64,000 nucleotides of DNA from contig NC_092674.1 of NCBI RefSeq assembly GCF_964355755.1, forward strand, positions 10,175,001 through 10,239,000, read 5' to 3'. The position numbers were made by a program, and so were the translations under genes. The stretch comes from Antedon mediterranea. Taxonomy: Eukaryota; Echinodermata; Crinoidea; Comatulida; Antedonidae. How positions within the stretch are numbered: position 1 is the stretch's first letter; each line of letters starts with the position of its first letter. Under the pieces are notes generated by a model that was given only the letters and a program-made list of their open reading frames with translations, did no database searches and was not told where the DNA came from. Shown here one piece after another: positions 1-15,500 of the stretch.

Positions 1-575
1 AACCATTTTATTTATTCCCTCTCTGCAAATAATTTATACAGAAACCTATGAACCTGGACAGCTACATATTATATATATCATAAATAAATAAATAAATTCC
101 TGTCATTTGATTGAATGATTGTGGGTCACATGGTGCGCAATAGTATACAAATAATATTATGAATATTTAAGAGTTGGATGGTGAGATTGTTTCTTGAGTA
201 AAGCTTCAAAATAACAGTTTACAGTAAATCAGTGGGTGGTCAGAAAAAGAAATCGTTAACAATACTAAAAAAGCAATGGGCTCTGGTGGTCAATTCAAAC
301 ATTAACAGTGGCATCAAGGTCAGTGGCTGTCAATCAAATAACCGTTATTTTGTGTTGCAGCTACAAGTTGCACAGTGATAACCGATTAAATAACGATTGG
401 GTGTTTTTAACCATTATTTTCATGCTGCCATTTAACTTTTTATTGAAAATTTGTTCTGTTTCTGTTGCCAAGAAATTAGAGTTATGTATCCACATGGTTA
501 ATAACTGGTTGTTCTTTAGAAGCAGAAACAGGACCTTAGTCCTTGGCTTCTTTCTAATATTTTAAAGGTACTTAC
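1..575. other. RAD50 intron, left edge of window
   Basis: AT-rich intron sequence downstream (minus sense) of exon 27. I see no exon with splice sites and RAD50-like coding here, so the next exon must lie left of the window. Confidence 0.6.
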
Positions 576-3500
576 AACTTGATTTCCAAATCTCTACGCT
601 CAGATTCAACAACTTCAATAGTTCTGCTTGTATCTGGAAGTCAAAATGAACAAAATAAATAACACAGTGCATCCATGTTCAAGGCAAGTCAAAAGTATAA
701 ATATACAGCAGTAATAAACATTTTAAAATAACTAAGTGCTTTACACATAAAAATGATTCACAAAATATCTTAAGATAACCAAACAAGAGAAAAGCAGAGG
801 AACCATTTACGGCGCTCCGTTCTCCAGCACTTTGAAGCTCCCATATAAGAGCTTGCGGGAACACAGTATTCACAGGAGCTTGAGTGAAAAGGCATCTGTC
901 TATCCTACTAAAATAAGAAGTACAAAAATAGATATACATCTCTAGCTGCTAGAATGGTTTACCTGCACCGGCCATTTGCATTGACAACTGATTCAGTTTT
1001 CGGTCAAGTAAGGCTAGTTCCTTCTGGCATTCTTCCATTCGTATGATATCTGGTCTAATCTCATTGGCCATTGATTCATCCAACTGCAAGGAATTCATAC
1101 GATCCTCCTCCTATTGCAAAAAAAGCATCTTGATACAGTAACAAAATAATAAGTAACCACAGATGAACAGTGGCAGAATACATGGGGCAAAGGAGTGCTA
1201 AAGCTAATTTTTATTTTTTCCATTTTTCTCTCATACATGTCAATGCCGTGAAATCTGCCAGTAACGGACTCTCTCAAAACTGATAACTCATCCAAAACAG
1301 ACTTTTCATAAAGTTCAAAAGGACAAAAATTCTAATTATAATACCAACATTACTGGTAAACAATGCTGACTGTGTTGTGGTAAATTTGATTTGATTTCAC
1401 ATTTGATAAATTCAGTAGTAGCCGGTAGAACCCCTCCTTTGGGACACACACCTTTGGCCAAACCCTATTCAGGGGACACTTTGTTGGGTTCAAAAAGTGT
1501 CATCAATAGATGTTCCACTGTAGTTTAGAGAAACACATTGAACCTGATCATACCTGGGATATAGTGCTGCGTAGTTTACCAATTTCATCTCCAATTGATG
1601 TGACCTTTGATTTGAGGTCAGGAATCTCGGAAGACAACTTCTTCATCTAAAATAAAACAAATACGCACTGACAACAAAACAGAATATTTCAACAAAAAGA
1701 CGATGTTGAAGATAATTGTTGAGGAGGATGACTGTGTTAACAACAATTATAAATTTATTATTATTTATTCTTTATACTGGGTGGCCTCTTCAGTCAAAGA
1801 CTGTTCTCCCAGAACCCAGTTATGATAAGTGGCTGTGTGTGTACACACTGGTGTAACCCCCTTTTTTATGGTGCCTATGTTAATACATTACGTTACTTAC
1901 ATTTTCTTTAAGTGGTTTCATGTGTACAAGTTTGTTCCTCTTTACCATACTCTGCTCAATTAAGTTTTCTTTTTCAATCATTTTTTGCGGCGCCATACGC
2001 AGTTTACTCTCCAGCTAAATTCGAAACGAAAAATAATCTTGTCATGTGACCGTCCTATTTGGCTACATTTATTCTAAATAACAGTATAGTGAAAATAAAC
2101 TTTATTATTATGTACCTCTTGAACTAATTCATCAACTTCATCCTCCCCATCAAATCCACGATGACACAAAGGACATTGAGCTTCAGCACGCCTCAGCGAT
2201 TTTATGTAACGCTCAAATAGGTGCTTGCTACCAGAGAGGGCTCCCTTTTCACTGAAAATTAACGATATAAATAATATTGTTCTGTCGCTTGCATATATTA
2301 ACTATAAACAGTCTCTTCTAATTACTTTACTCAGAGCCTAACACCTGAAGATTTAGGAGGTATTTTTATCTCTCTCATGAAACAGTCTGTATTGTTAATA
2401 AATATTTTGAAATATTTACCAGAATCTTTATATTTATTTATATATAATATATTTATCTTACAAAACCACAACACAGCCTACACAAAGTTAAGTAGACAAA
2501 ATCAAAAGATTATAAATATGCATATAATTGGAATAAATTATAAAAGATCGTTCCGTTAGAGTTCATTAAGATTGTTACTGTTATTAATACCATCACCTCA
2601 GATTTGGTAAGACATTACCTTTGGAGGTTATTAATAGTTGTCTGTAGTTCATTGAGGCTGCTATCAACATCTTGACTGCCACACTCTTGGAATAATCTTT
2701 CTTCGTACATCCGCAATTCATCTTCCTTCCTCTTTAGTTGGTCCCTATACATTTTGAGATTTTAAATACAGATTAGCAAAGAATTTGTTAACTTTTTTAC
2801 AAGAGATATTTGCTACACCTTCTCTCCACATCTTTCCATCGTGTGTGTCATACAATATGTTGTATTTTGGTTGTGTCCACAAAAGCCTATTCTCACCAAT
2901 AGACTCTCACCAAACTGTGTCTGCCAAGAGCCACAAACCATCAGTCCCAATGTCTATCCTGATCAATTATATTAACATTAATAATCTGCCACTTCCCTCT
3001 TCACTCGATTAAGCCCATTTAAAAATTCAGGGTCAAAGGATAGAACATTAGTAGACTGCGAACACTGAAGGTTGGTTTTCCAATCATTCACGATCCACAA
3101 CAAAATTGTTACTAATATCTGACTGTGCAATAATATCACCAATCGTTAAATGGAAGAAAATAATGCACTACACATGATACAAAATCAACAATGATACAAA
3201 CACATACTTCAAATCAGATATTTCCAATATGAACATTTATTTGAAAATATATAAATATATATAAATACAGGTTTTCACACTATTTTACAAAAAAATAAAT
3301 TCAAACTTACATAATCATTGCTCTTTTTGTCTCCTTTCCAGATATTTCAGATTTTCCAGCCTGTAATCTTTTTTGACACTGCCTCAGCTCATTAGTTGTT
3401 TTCCTTAATTAAATGATAATTAAATCATAAAACAAAATTAGACTTGTCAAGTATTTGTGTGATAGGCCTAGAGGACTAATACAACCAAAGGTCTTACATG

Positions 3501-6500
3501 CAAAATTCTTGAAGTTGAGACTTCACATTTGTTGTTGGAAAATGACCAAGCAGCTGTTGAACTTCATCATCATGTCGGTTGCGTCTAAAAAATTATGAGG
3601 AAAACAACAAATGTATAGTTTATCCTCAATCATACCATACTTTAAATGCTTCTATACTTCCAGACAGTATAATTACATACAAAATATCCAATACCAGTCA
3701 TATATCATATATAAAATAGCTTCATTTATTTTATTTTATTCAATCGAAACCAACAGCGATAATTACCGCCGGTTTGATGACAGCACTCGACATGAAGGGA
3801 CCTTTAGAGGAGAAAAAAGTGAGCCGTTCACACCGCAATTCCCTCACATTTACATTTTTGACATTCAATATTTAATTTGCTTACATTTTTTTAATTTCTG
3901 ATTCCTTGTCACTTTTATTCTTTTGAAGCATACTATGTTGTGTTCTTATCTGTGATTGTTGAGTCAGGGTTGACAATTCTTTACTAAAAATTAAAAAGAA
4001 ATCATATTGTATGATCATTATGTATGATAATCAATGGATTCATTAATGAATATTGCAAGACACATAAAAACTTACTTGAGCTCACTTATCTTACGATCCT
4101 TATCTTTTTTTTCGTTTTGCAGTTCCCGAATTTCGACTTTGAATTGATCTAGGTTTAGCCTTTTCTCAGCTGATTTTAAGTCGTTTTCCTATAAATTCAA
4201 AATGATTTTTAAATGTTGAGAATCTGAATTTGAATGAAAAAATCAGCATCACCCCAATATACAAAACCAATTTAACTTGAGTGCATTACTTGTTAAATTA
4301 ACAAACTTACTGCTTGTTGGAACTCTCTCTGCAGATTGGTCAACTTGTGTGCATTTTCTTCCATATTGTGTAGTTTTCGTTTAATGGTTTTAAGCTCTGC
4401 CTGATTTTCTTTCTGTTAATATAAAGAATGTTATATTAGGCATCTAAAAATGTATTGTAATATTTAAAAAAAAGATAAATTATACTACTTCTAAATACTC
4501 ACACATGTGGTACAAATGCAACAAAATGTAATAAATATCTCCAGGCACAATCTTTCCGACTTACACTCTCTCAAGTATTCAAACACTAGTGTGTTGCAGT
4601 GTAATATAATCACAGATTCAAAAACTTATTTGAGATAAGCATTGTGCAAATGTATTGCTGGGTTACATAATGTAATCTTTACAGGCAATGTTGACACCTG
4701 TAAAGATTACAGACTTGTTTCAATGTCACATTTGAACCAAGGTATCAATTTTTTTAAATATTTTACATTTTGTAAGATTTTAATCTGTGTGAATCAGAGC
4801 TAAATAAAATAACTACCATCATTTGTGTCTTCATCTTGTCTGTGCTCAGGAGGGTTGTACGGGTTGTTCTTATGTCATCCACCTCCATCTGAAGTGTTGC
4901 CTCCTCCTCCTCAAAAGATTCCTATCAGACAACAAAATATCAATACAAGATAATTATTAGAAATATAGGCAGCTAAAAAGAACTTATTCAATTCAACATA
5001 AAATCTTTTTTTTTTTCTTTTTTTTTATTAACCATATTTAATGAGGGTGATCCATCCAGTATTTGCTGATCATTTGGGACCCTCAGAACAGATACAATAA
5101 AAAAAAAGTAAAAGAAAAACAAAAACCAAAAAATAAAATTAATTACATAAGAATAGAAATCTGAAATATAAGAAAATTTGGAATATAGAAAATAACTGAT
5201 ATGTTAATTATCTATATAATAATCTACTATATTGTATTGTAAGACACAATTATGTGGACACAATGACATCATATCACTACCATATTTTTATCAAATTAGT
5301 TTGATAATGTAGACAGAGCTTAAGGGTTTTAGGTTCAATTCTTTGGCTTGGCAAAGTTTGACGATTTTTTCATGGTCGAAAAAAATGTCATTACCTAAGC
5401 ATCATACAATATATATAAGCATTTGTTTGGTAATTAGCATTATTTGCCTAACATACCTTTCTTTGTTGTCTCTCATCGCTTTGGTTACTTATCATGTTTG
5501 TAAGTTCTGCCAGAAATCTATTCACATCTGCCATATCAAAGTCCGAATGACTGAAGCCTAAACCCAAAAAATGTTAAATAATAAATCAGATTTTACCTAT
5601 AACAAGTTAAAGTAGCCAATATCTCTGTTAAAATAAAAAAAAAATTACTTACCAGCCATATTCAGACTTGATACAGTATGTTGTATTAGCTTATTTCTAT
5701 CACCAATCTTTTTCTTTTGGTTCTAAACAGAGAAAATTAAATTATTATACAGTTGCACCTCTCTCATAAGTGGGCATCAATCATATATAATGGAAAATCA
5801 TCAAATACCTGTTCTTCATATCTATCAGTATCTTTGGTACCTTTTGTAAGTGTTCACTTCCCATTAAGAACAACAATTCAAAAGCCGGCGATGGTTTTTT
5901 CTCTACCTATTCAGTGCATTTTGTGCCTCTTGCAATTGTGGACAGATACTTTTTGACTGGAAATTTTTATTTATGCATGCTTCTATATATAAATTTACGT
6001 ATTGGGCAAAATTCGGTAAATCGCACGTTATTTCGAGAATGTTTTACTCGATGGTATATAAAGTTGGTTAGAATCTCGGTACTGATTTAAACCACCTGAT
6101 GTAACCCTGTTTACTAATTAAATTGAGTTCGATAATTTGTTATTGACAATTAAAACGAATTTAGGTTCAACGATTTTCCCCCAATAGGGGTGTTTTTCGA
6201 TCGTGGTATACACTGTCTAATGGATGTCCATCTTGAAAAATACCTGCACACAATAATACGAGGATACTTCACATTTTCCTATCTCCTCCTACGATAATTG
6301 TTTTTAATGGCTGAAAACCGGTTGAACAGCTCGAGTACAGCATCATAATGTTGAAGACAGGCCGATTTTCTTTAAAAAATACTATTTTGATAAATTTAAT
6401 ATACGTTTATACAAATGTATTGACTTGCGATGAATGGAACATTCCAATCTCTGTTCCACAATTCAAGTGTCTATTCCCTCAGGCGTCGTAAAGGCAAGTA

Positions 6501-9500
6501 CTGTATACTCATAACAGAAATTTGATCCATTTTTTTTTCAATCTGTACTGCAGAGGTTGGATATAGATTTTTTTTAAACGGATAATGAACTAGTGTTTTC
6601 AGTCGCCGCATATTATGTACAAATCTTTATTATTGCAGTTAAACCACCCACATCATCACCCTTCCCTCACTGGCATGAGTAGCGTTGTAAAGCCAGTAGA
6701 GGATAGGCCTACGGTGCATCACATGCCCTAAACGCAGAACAACTTTGGTGGGTAGGGTAGGAACCAACTTAAAGTATGAATTGGCTCTAAGAAACAATTG
6801 AAAACCATTAGGCCTACTAATTAAGTTGAGTAGATAATTTAATATTTATTGACGATTAAATCGAATTTATGATTTGCCCCGAATAGAGGTGGTTTTCACA
6901 AATTGTTTTACATATATAAACATATCCACGTCGTAGTGATGTATCGTTACAATCCATGTACTGTACAGTTTCAATCGACTAGGACGGTGATAGTTTCAAC
7001 AAAGTATTACATCGCAATGTTTTACTGTGTTTAGTGGTATATTATTTGTAAAACATGAAAACAATTTTAATTAACGAAATATTAAAATATTTCGTTACTA
7101 AATGGATAAAGAATATATTTAAAAATTTTTCTTCTTTGCACCCATCCTCTTCCCCATCCCTCAACCCTTATTAAGTTTGTTTAAATTTGACTTAAACAAT
7201 TGCTCTCATTTTGTGATAAGTTTCTCCCTCGAAAGTAATTCCCAGGGTGCTAATTTTAGTTGACTACATAAATCATTGTGTCTATTTATTCGTTTCTGTA
7301 AACGACAATGTATTGTAGTTCTGCGGTACGTACATTTGAAATCGCCAGTTTTGTTACGCTGAAATTACTGTGTATTCGAGAACCATCTGTGGGCACAACC
7401 TAGATGGTACGCGAGCGAAGCGAGCGTACCATCTAGTTTGTATAATTTACCTTTCATAAGTTTGCTATAGTGAGTATTTGTATGCGATTGTAACTATTGT
7501 TTTATAGCTGCACTGTGCTTTTTTATTTTTATTAAATTTTATTTTATGTCTTTTGGCACATGTGGCCAAGAATTGCCAATAGCGAATTAATCACTGTCCT
7601 ATCAGGTGGTAATGATACGGGGGATATTTTGTAAACCGTTTCACCAGGTTAACCCCCTACTTGTCTTGAATGATGAACTGGTTTCTTTAAAGTGCACATG
7701 GGTACACTACGATTTATAGTCCTTATCCGAGAAGACCCATGCCAATACTGTTGGCTCTTTAGGTAGGTAACCAGCACACACTTGGCCATTTTTAACATAT
7801 TTGGTTAAGAAAATTAATAACAATTTTATAAAATATATATCTACCTCTGCCTCTTGCTCTAACTTGCCCTGGGCAACCATTTGACGTGATTTCCCGTCAG
7901 TGAGATTTTGTAAATATGTTGTCTGTCTACTCATTCTCTTTTCACTCTGAAAGCAAAAACAAAATTGAAAATAAACATTCAAAATTATGGTCATAACAAA
8001 GAATTATTGTAAAGCTCTAAAGCTCTGCCTACACTAGTTTGACCAAAAAAGTGTAATGTGCCCAAATATGGTAGTGATATGCCCAAATATGGTAGTCATC
8101 ATGTCCATATATGGGCACATCACAGTTTTTTTGTCACATAAAGTTTGATTGTATAGACAGAGCTTAAGAAGCATTGTAGAAAGACACAAAGAAGCTTTGG
8201 ATTTGCAACAAACGGTGACTAAACTACGTCATGTTACAGTAGTTCATTGTGCGCAGGCAGGAATAACGGGACTAAGTCCTCTCTCTCCACCTCGACAAAG
8301 GTTTGATGGTTCCTAGATCCAGACGAAGAATGACGACACATCAATTGGCCTGATTTAAGTTGATCGTCAGTCATCACTAATCACAAGCTCTCTATTATGG
8401 AATTTGGGTTACACCTCACAAGAAAATTTGTATTATGAATCTAGAGGAATCTGACTCTTGAAACATGAACTTTGCAGATGCTTATTTTTCTTTCATAATT
8501 AGTCATATCATATTTTAGGACCAGGCCTTACCTGCTTTAGGCTTTCAGCTTTTTCAACGACTTTAGATTTGTGTTCTCGAATCATTGCTTTTAATTCTTC
8601 CGTTGTCACTATAAAAATAAATACTCCATTTTATCTAAAAATTACTCTGCAAAGACTTACTAATGGAGAGGGTGTCAGCCATGAAGCAGCTATGTATTAT
8701 AACACCACTGCCTTAAGCATTCAACCATCAACCTTACAGTTCTTTTAATGGCAAGGGACCTACAACCCAAAGCACTATAAATTTTCTTTTTCGTCGATAG
8801 CAATTGGAATGCCTCAAAGGAATCCTAGATACATTTTTATGTGTATTTGCTAAAACTTGCTAAAAGACATGTAATAAAATATTCATGAACAAATTTACAT
8901 AAGTTACTCTTAAAATGGTGTTCTACAGATGCTGATAGTGATGCACATTTTAACTTACTACAGTATCTCTACAACTTATAACTTACCGTCGAAAATCTCC
9001 TCCAAACTTTCTTCTATTTCTCTTCGACTTCTTACAATATGTTCTTTGTCGCTTTTCAGTTTTGCTAACAAATTAAAATATATTAATTATACCAATAAAT
9101 TACAATACTGTGGATTAAAGATGAATTGAAATATAATTTAGAAACGTACAGTAATATTTTATACAGTAGAGCCCTTAAGAGGGCACTTTCGGGACCCAAA
9201 AAGTGTCCCCTTACTAGGAGTGTCTTCTAAGCAGGGGTTAGTTGTTAAAAAATGATAAGTGTTCCTTTAATAGAAGTACACCTTGCATATAAAAAGGGTT
9301 AGGTTGGATACTCCTAGTTCATATCATGAGAAAGTGTCCCCTTAATAGAGGTGCCAGAATAGGGATGTTGAAAAAGAAAGGCTCTACTGTACCTGTGATT
9401 CTTTAGACTGAAAGCCTGATTGGCTAAAATATAAAGTATACTCACCAACTTTGCTTTCCAGGTTGGCTATATCACCTTGTTTACTGATAATCATTTTCTG

Positions 9501-12500
9501 TCTTTCCTAGATGATTTTATTACAATAAATAAATGATGAAATGAATTTAAAATAGTAAACAATTAGATTTACTAAAAATGATTGACTTTAATATTTAATA
9601 GAGTCTAATACAAACATTTCACATCGCTATACTTTGTATATATTTTGTGCTTTATACAGTAGTAGTACGAAATCTCTGTGGACTCGATGTTACACCTACA
9701 ACTTTCAATTCAAGGGTGTTGAGTTGCTTTCAAACGGTGCTCATTTGTTCATGACGACGACGGCAGTGATGAAACCCCTTTTCTTCCGAAAGATAGTTTC
9801 TTTAAAGTGCACAGTCATATATACAATGAACAGTTTAAGTCTTATAGAAGAAGATTTGAATCTATTTTAAAAATTGTAATTGGTTATATACAATAATAAA
9901 ATGTAAAATTATATATTATATAGGAAGTATCAATTCCATTTTTGTTAATGATATTTCATTTGTATTACCTCAATAGGTGTCAACTTATTAGCAATCTGGG
10001 TAACTGTGTCCTTTGACACCTCCATCCGTGTGTTCATGTCTTCAAGGTCTTTTTCCAGCTAAAAAGAAACATAAAAAATTCCAGTTCCTTTAAATGGTTT
10101 AGAGTGTGCCTAACCTACAAACTGCCATATAGATTAAGTTGTATTCCATCACAATGCTACAGTCACTACAATATATATGTGGCAATGTGTAGACCTTCCC
10201 AACATAATTGAGTAGGTACAGTACCATGATTCATCATCTCACAAAGACGCTCATAGCTTGGTTCTCACTAGTGAAGCAACGTAACACAACCTACGTAAAT
10301 CCCCTTCCAATAATTGTGCTCGCCCCCACCTGCGTAAAATCAAACCTGCGATGTTTGCAGCACTGTCGCGTCGTCAGTTTCCACTTGTGATTATGCAATA
10401 CATCACTTGGCATCAATACTTTGCTTTGCGTCGCTAGTGGGAACCACGCTGTAACTGTGTTTCTCCACCTAGATTGATTAGCCTATTATATACCCAATTG
10501 GTAACAGTCAATTATTTAAATTTAATCGGTATAAATTTTTTTTTATTTTAAGTTAACCTACTTGAACTGATCTGTCCTTGTTCTCTTTTAGATACTTTAA
10601 TTCTGCTTTGAATTGTTTCACATCATCTGACTGTAAAATACAAATATTAATATTCAAATAACATGGTAGGATTCCTGCTTCATGCATTAGGCTTTAGTAC
10701 TTCATTTTACAATTTTAGAAATCAGTGCTTGCAGAATCAGTTGCCCGAGGTGCCATGGCAACCAAAAATGATGGTGGGCAAATAAACTTTAAAACATCCA
10801 TCCAGACATTTTTTTTAATACGAATCATACTAGTTTAAGGTGAAGAAATTTGGGTTATTTGCATACGTTGAGTGTGGTTTGGCAAAATCGTCTGAAATAA
10901 TTTTTGTCATTCAGATTTTAATTTTGCATTTTAACCTTTCTTGTGTGTATGGTTGTTGTGGCTTATTTTTTTTAGGATTCTTGGGTGGGCTTCCTTTCGA
11001 AATAAATGCTGTAAATTGTTTGTACTGCTATTGCAATAATGTAAGTTTCTGACATTCCCTGCCAAATACTTGCCAAGGAAGCAGACAAGAAGATACAAGA
11101 TACAATCAAAGTACCATTTGGAAAGCAGTACATTGTACAATAAATAGGCTTGATTGTGTAGGGTTGTAAGGTACTTAATATATTGATATAATATGAAAAA
11201 CAGGATAATACACATTTCTATTCCATTCACGTTCAAATACAGTCTATCTCGAAAGGAAGGCCATACAATATAAAAAATAAGCCCAATTTGAGATGGGGTT
11301 CTTTTTTAGATTACTTTGCAAACCAAAGAAGGGGGATTTTTTCCGGGATGGGCATCTTCTCAAAAAGACTCCATTTTATGGTATGTATTTTTAGTATAGT
11401 GAATTTCAATTAAACTGTATACTTACTTGACTCTTCTGGACTTTTTTAATGCTGTCCAGAGCCTTGATGTACCTAGTTGCTGCGAAAATCTCATCAAACT
11501 TTGTCTTCACAACCTTTCCCTCACCAAGAGGCCTAACATAAAATAACATTCAGAAAATCAATGCAAAAATCAAGTATTATGGTATACAAATAATATACTG
11601 AAGGCACTCAGAAACTGAGTGAAGTACTTGGATAAATATATCAGGGAAAACATTATTCAAAGAGAGAGGCTCACTACTTGATATTTTGGTCCATGTTAAA
11701 AAAATACAGAGGGTGTGCTATTTCATATCTCGTATGTGACGTGACCAATATATGAATTTCCATAAAATCAATAGGCATGTTCTGTGTATACCTATTAACA
11801 CCCAAAAATTCAGGACAATAACTTAAAAATTGTGGAAATCATGCTAACAAACAAAGCAAGTACTTATACTTTTTTTTTCAAGTAATATAATGTTTATGAG
11901 TTGAATATGGAGAATATTTTAATGAGATTGTATCCACTGATTTGAATAGGACAGTTTAAGGCTTTCAACAAATGGCACTAGAATATATGACTGTGCAATG
12001 CCAGCTGAAACCAAACCATAAAAAATAAACAAATAATTAGCTTTTTCTTTTTCTTAAAAACTGACAAGCAAAAAAGGGTTATTTGGGAACTTTCCACACA
12101 ACATGTGACATTAGTGGCATACAAACCAATTATTATCACGAACCAATGCATTTGTTACCAAATCACAAACAGGGACATTGCGAGTTGTAAAAACAAGTTT
12201 GTGGCTCAGTGTATTAGGCACTGGACTCGATTTTTACGCTCGTCGCATTGCTTGTGTCCTTAGGCAAGACATTTTCCTTATGTTTGCCTCTCATCCCGGT
12301 GTACAAAATGGATACATGATATGTGTTTGATCAAAAAAAGGCCGGAGTAATAACGTGAACTGCTTAGAGGCTTTAGGCATTGAGCGCTGTATAAGAATGA
12401 TATTATTATTTTAAAGATACTTACCAATTAGAGTCTTCTTGATGACAAAATATAACGTTGTTAAGAACTGCTTTGGACACTCCTAAAGACCTTTCCATCT

Positions 12501-15500
12501 GGTAATGGGAAACCAAATAATTTCCATAAACATTTAATTAAACGTATGCAAACCTTTCTGTTAATTTACATAATTTTACTTAGTTAATAGTATGATTTAC
12601 TAATTCAAATAATCATAAGACGTTAATTTGCATAAACAAATTTAAATCATTCTATCAAGGTCTCTGTTAATTTACATAAACACTTTAAATAATAATTTGA
12701 ATAAACGAATCTAAATTATCCTATGCCAACAGGCTTTAATTAATTTAAATAATCCTAAGATGTTAATTTGCATAAACAAATTTAAATAGTCATTTTCTGT
12801 GAATTTGCAAAAATAAATAAATAATCCTACTATACACCAACCTCTCTGTTGAGTTCAAGACACTTTGAACTTGTGCTTATTCTCTGAAATGAAGATAAAT
12901 TGATTAAAGCGTATACTGTTATACTATCCCACTGAGGGCGCTGTTCAATGGTACCACATTAAGGGTGTATTTGTAAATGCTTTTATGTAGTTTGTTGGGG
13001 TTTTTTTTTTGCATTTCACCATGTAATTCAGTCAATTAGCTACAAATTGGTAGTTTGTATATTCTTATATATTTTTTAGGCACATGTGGGCAAGGATTAA
13101 TCCTCCAGATACAGGGGCTATTTTGTGAACCGGGGTAACTCCCTACTTGTCTCGAATGATGAACTTGGTACTTTAAAATGTGTACACCAGACCTACAGAT
13201 TATAGTCCTTATCCGAGAAGACTTGTTCCACCAGAACTAGGAGCGAGTCGGCATCGAACCGGGTCAATAGTGTTGCCTCTTTAGGAAGCACTGTCTTAAG
13301 TGCTAAGCCATTTGACACTCTCACTTTATAATGAATACAGTATACAATTGCTTGCTAGAGATTCAATCATGAATTAGCCTTACTTGTCCATGTTTGGTGA
13401 ATCTAAATATGGTACCTTCAACCGTTTTGAACTCAACTTTGTTTGGCTGCAAAATTAATTGGTTCAAAAGTAATAAATAAATAATAATAATAAATATAGC
13501 ATGAGAAATTGAGGTGAGCTATTTTTTTCTATGCTTCAAACTTGCATCAAATTTTTACTAAATGAATGTTGTTTTGAGAGCAATTAAAGACAAACCTATA
13601 TATTTTATTTCAAAATGTTGCTATAATTGACCAGATCATTAAGCAATGCTTTGACAGGTTGTGTTCTGGATAGGAGACCGTCTGGGAATCACGTTGGGTG
13701 CTGTATATACCGCTACTCTACTCAGTCATAAACAGTGTGTGTACATGTGCATTATGCATGTATTTTGTACATAAAGTAACTGTTATACCTGTGGGCTAGC
13801 AGCGGTGGTCGCAGGACTACTTGAATGGGGTTGCCCAAAGAGTCCAGATACAGTAAGTGCTAACTGCCGATACATTGTGCACGGTATTGGTGTGACTCTA
13901 GTGGTTAAATTTTACGATGCACTTACAAATATTCTCTTCCAGTCTTGGACTTCTATTTTATTTATTTTTATTACATTTATAGAGGGTGACCCTAAACAGC
14001 GTATGCTGACAATCAAGGGGCCCTCTTGATTAGTGACAGTGTGTATAACCTTATGTGGATATTGTATACGATGAAATGGGATCTAAATTCCAATTTAGTG
14101 GCAGAAAAAAACATTTAGTATAAAATTAAGCGTGTTGCTCGGGCCACTAGGGCAACATCCCTGCATCCGCCCCTGGCTAGATATACAATTGAATATTTGA
14201 GTGCTGGTTATTCCCCTTTTTTTCCACATTTTTTGCTACATCCTTACCTTCTGTGTAGCAATCATGTTTCGTGTCACAACCATTGGTTTATTAGCAATAT
14301 CATTGATTCTTATCTTCACTTGTCCTTTCACTTCCAATTCATCTGCCACCTGCATGTAAATAAGTTGCTTTAAATATTAAGTAAATTTAGTTTGCATACA
14401 CGATGCTACACAAAGGTCACTAGTAAGTGAAATCAGTAAGCAGCCAGTCGAATAAGTCCCACATTTGAGTAAGTGCCACAGTCGAGTAAGTGCCACAGTC
14501 AAATACATCTCACAGTTGTGCAAGTCCCACAGTCGAACAAGTCCCACAATCGAGTAAGTGCCCAGTCAAATAAGTGCCACAGTCGAATAAGTGTCACTAG
14601 TGCCACAGTTGATTAAGTGCCACAATTGATTAAGTGCCATTCAGTCAAGTACTGTTTTCAAATAAGAAAAACTTGAAACACAACAATAGCCAGTATTATA
14701 GCAGCTCTTGAAGGATCATATTGTAATGTATAGCTGTTTCTGTGAATATATACCTTTGGATCATGTACAAAGGCGCTTCCCTTCACACCTGGTGGCATAT
14801 CTCCTGTTGCAGCATATCTTAGACTTTCAATAATGGTCTAATAAAAAAAGAAAAACACATTTTACTGTACAAAATATCCTAAATAATAAATTACATTAAA
14901 AGTATTTATAACAGAAAAACCAATGTGCATTTATACTAAGAAAACAATCCCTAAATATGTTTTCTGTTAGTATTCTTGATCAATTGATGTGACGGTTCAG
15001 TCTAATTACCGAAAACAACCGAAAATAACTGAAAACAACCACAAACAACCGTAAACAAACCAAAACAAAATTAAACAAGAAATATTTCTTACAAAAAACG
15101 CTGCTCGCTTATTGACGTAACAGTTTTAAAGATATATTGTCCCTCTGATAAATATTTTTTATTTCAAATTTGTCTCATTTTATTGTCACATAATAGTTAT
15201 TTTACCTGAAAAAATGTAATTTAAAGCAAAAAATACTTAAATTGTCTGTCGTCAGACAATGGTATTTGAGTTATAATTAAATGTTTCTTTTCTTTTTTTA
15301 TAATGTGAAATATTATTGTTTTGTTACAGAGTCTGTGTTTCATATCAGTCACTTTAGTTTATTTTATTGCTAAGGTCAAGTCTGGGGGTCACTTCATCAT
15401 GCCTAGATACTTCATTCAAGTGTGAAGTATCATCTGATTATCCTTATATAATATCATGGGACTCATAAATACCACAAATGCTTTGGGATTTGTCATTCAA

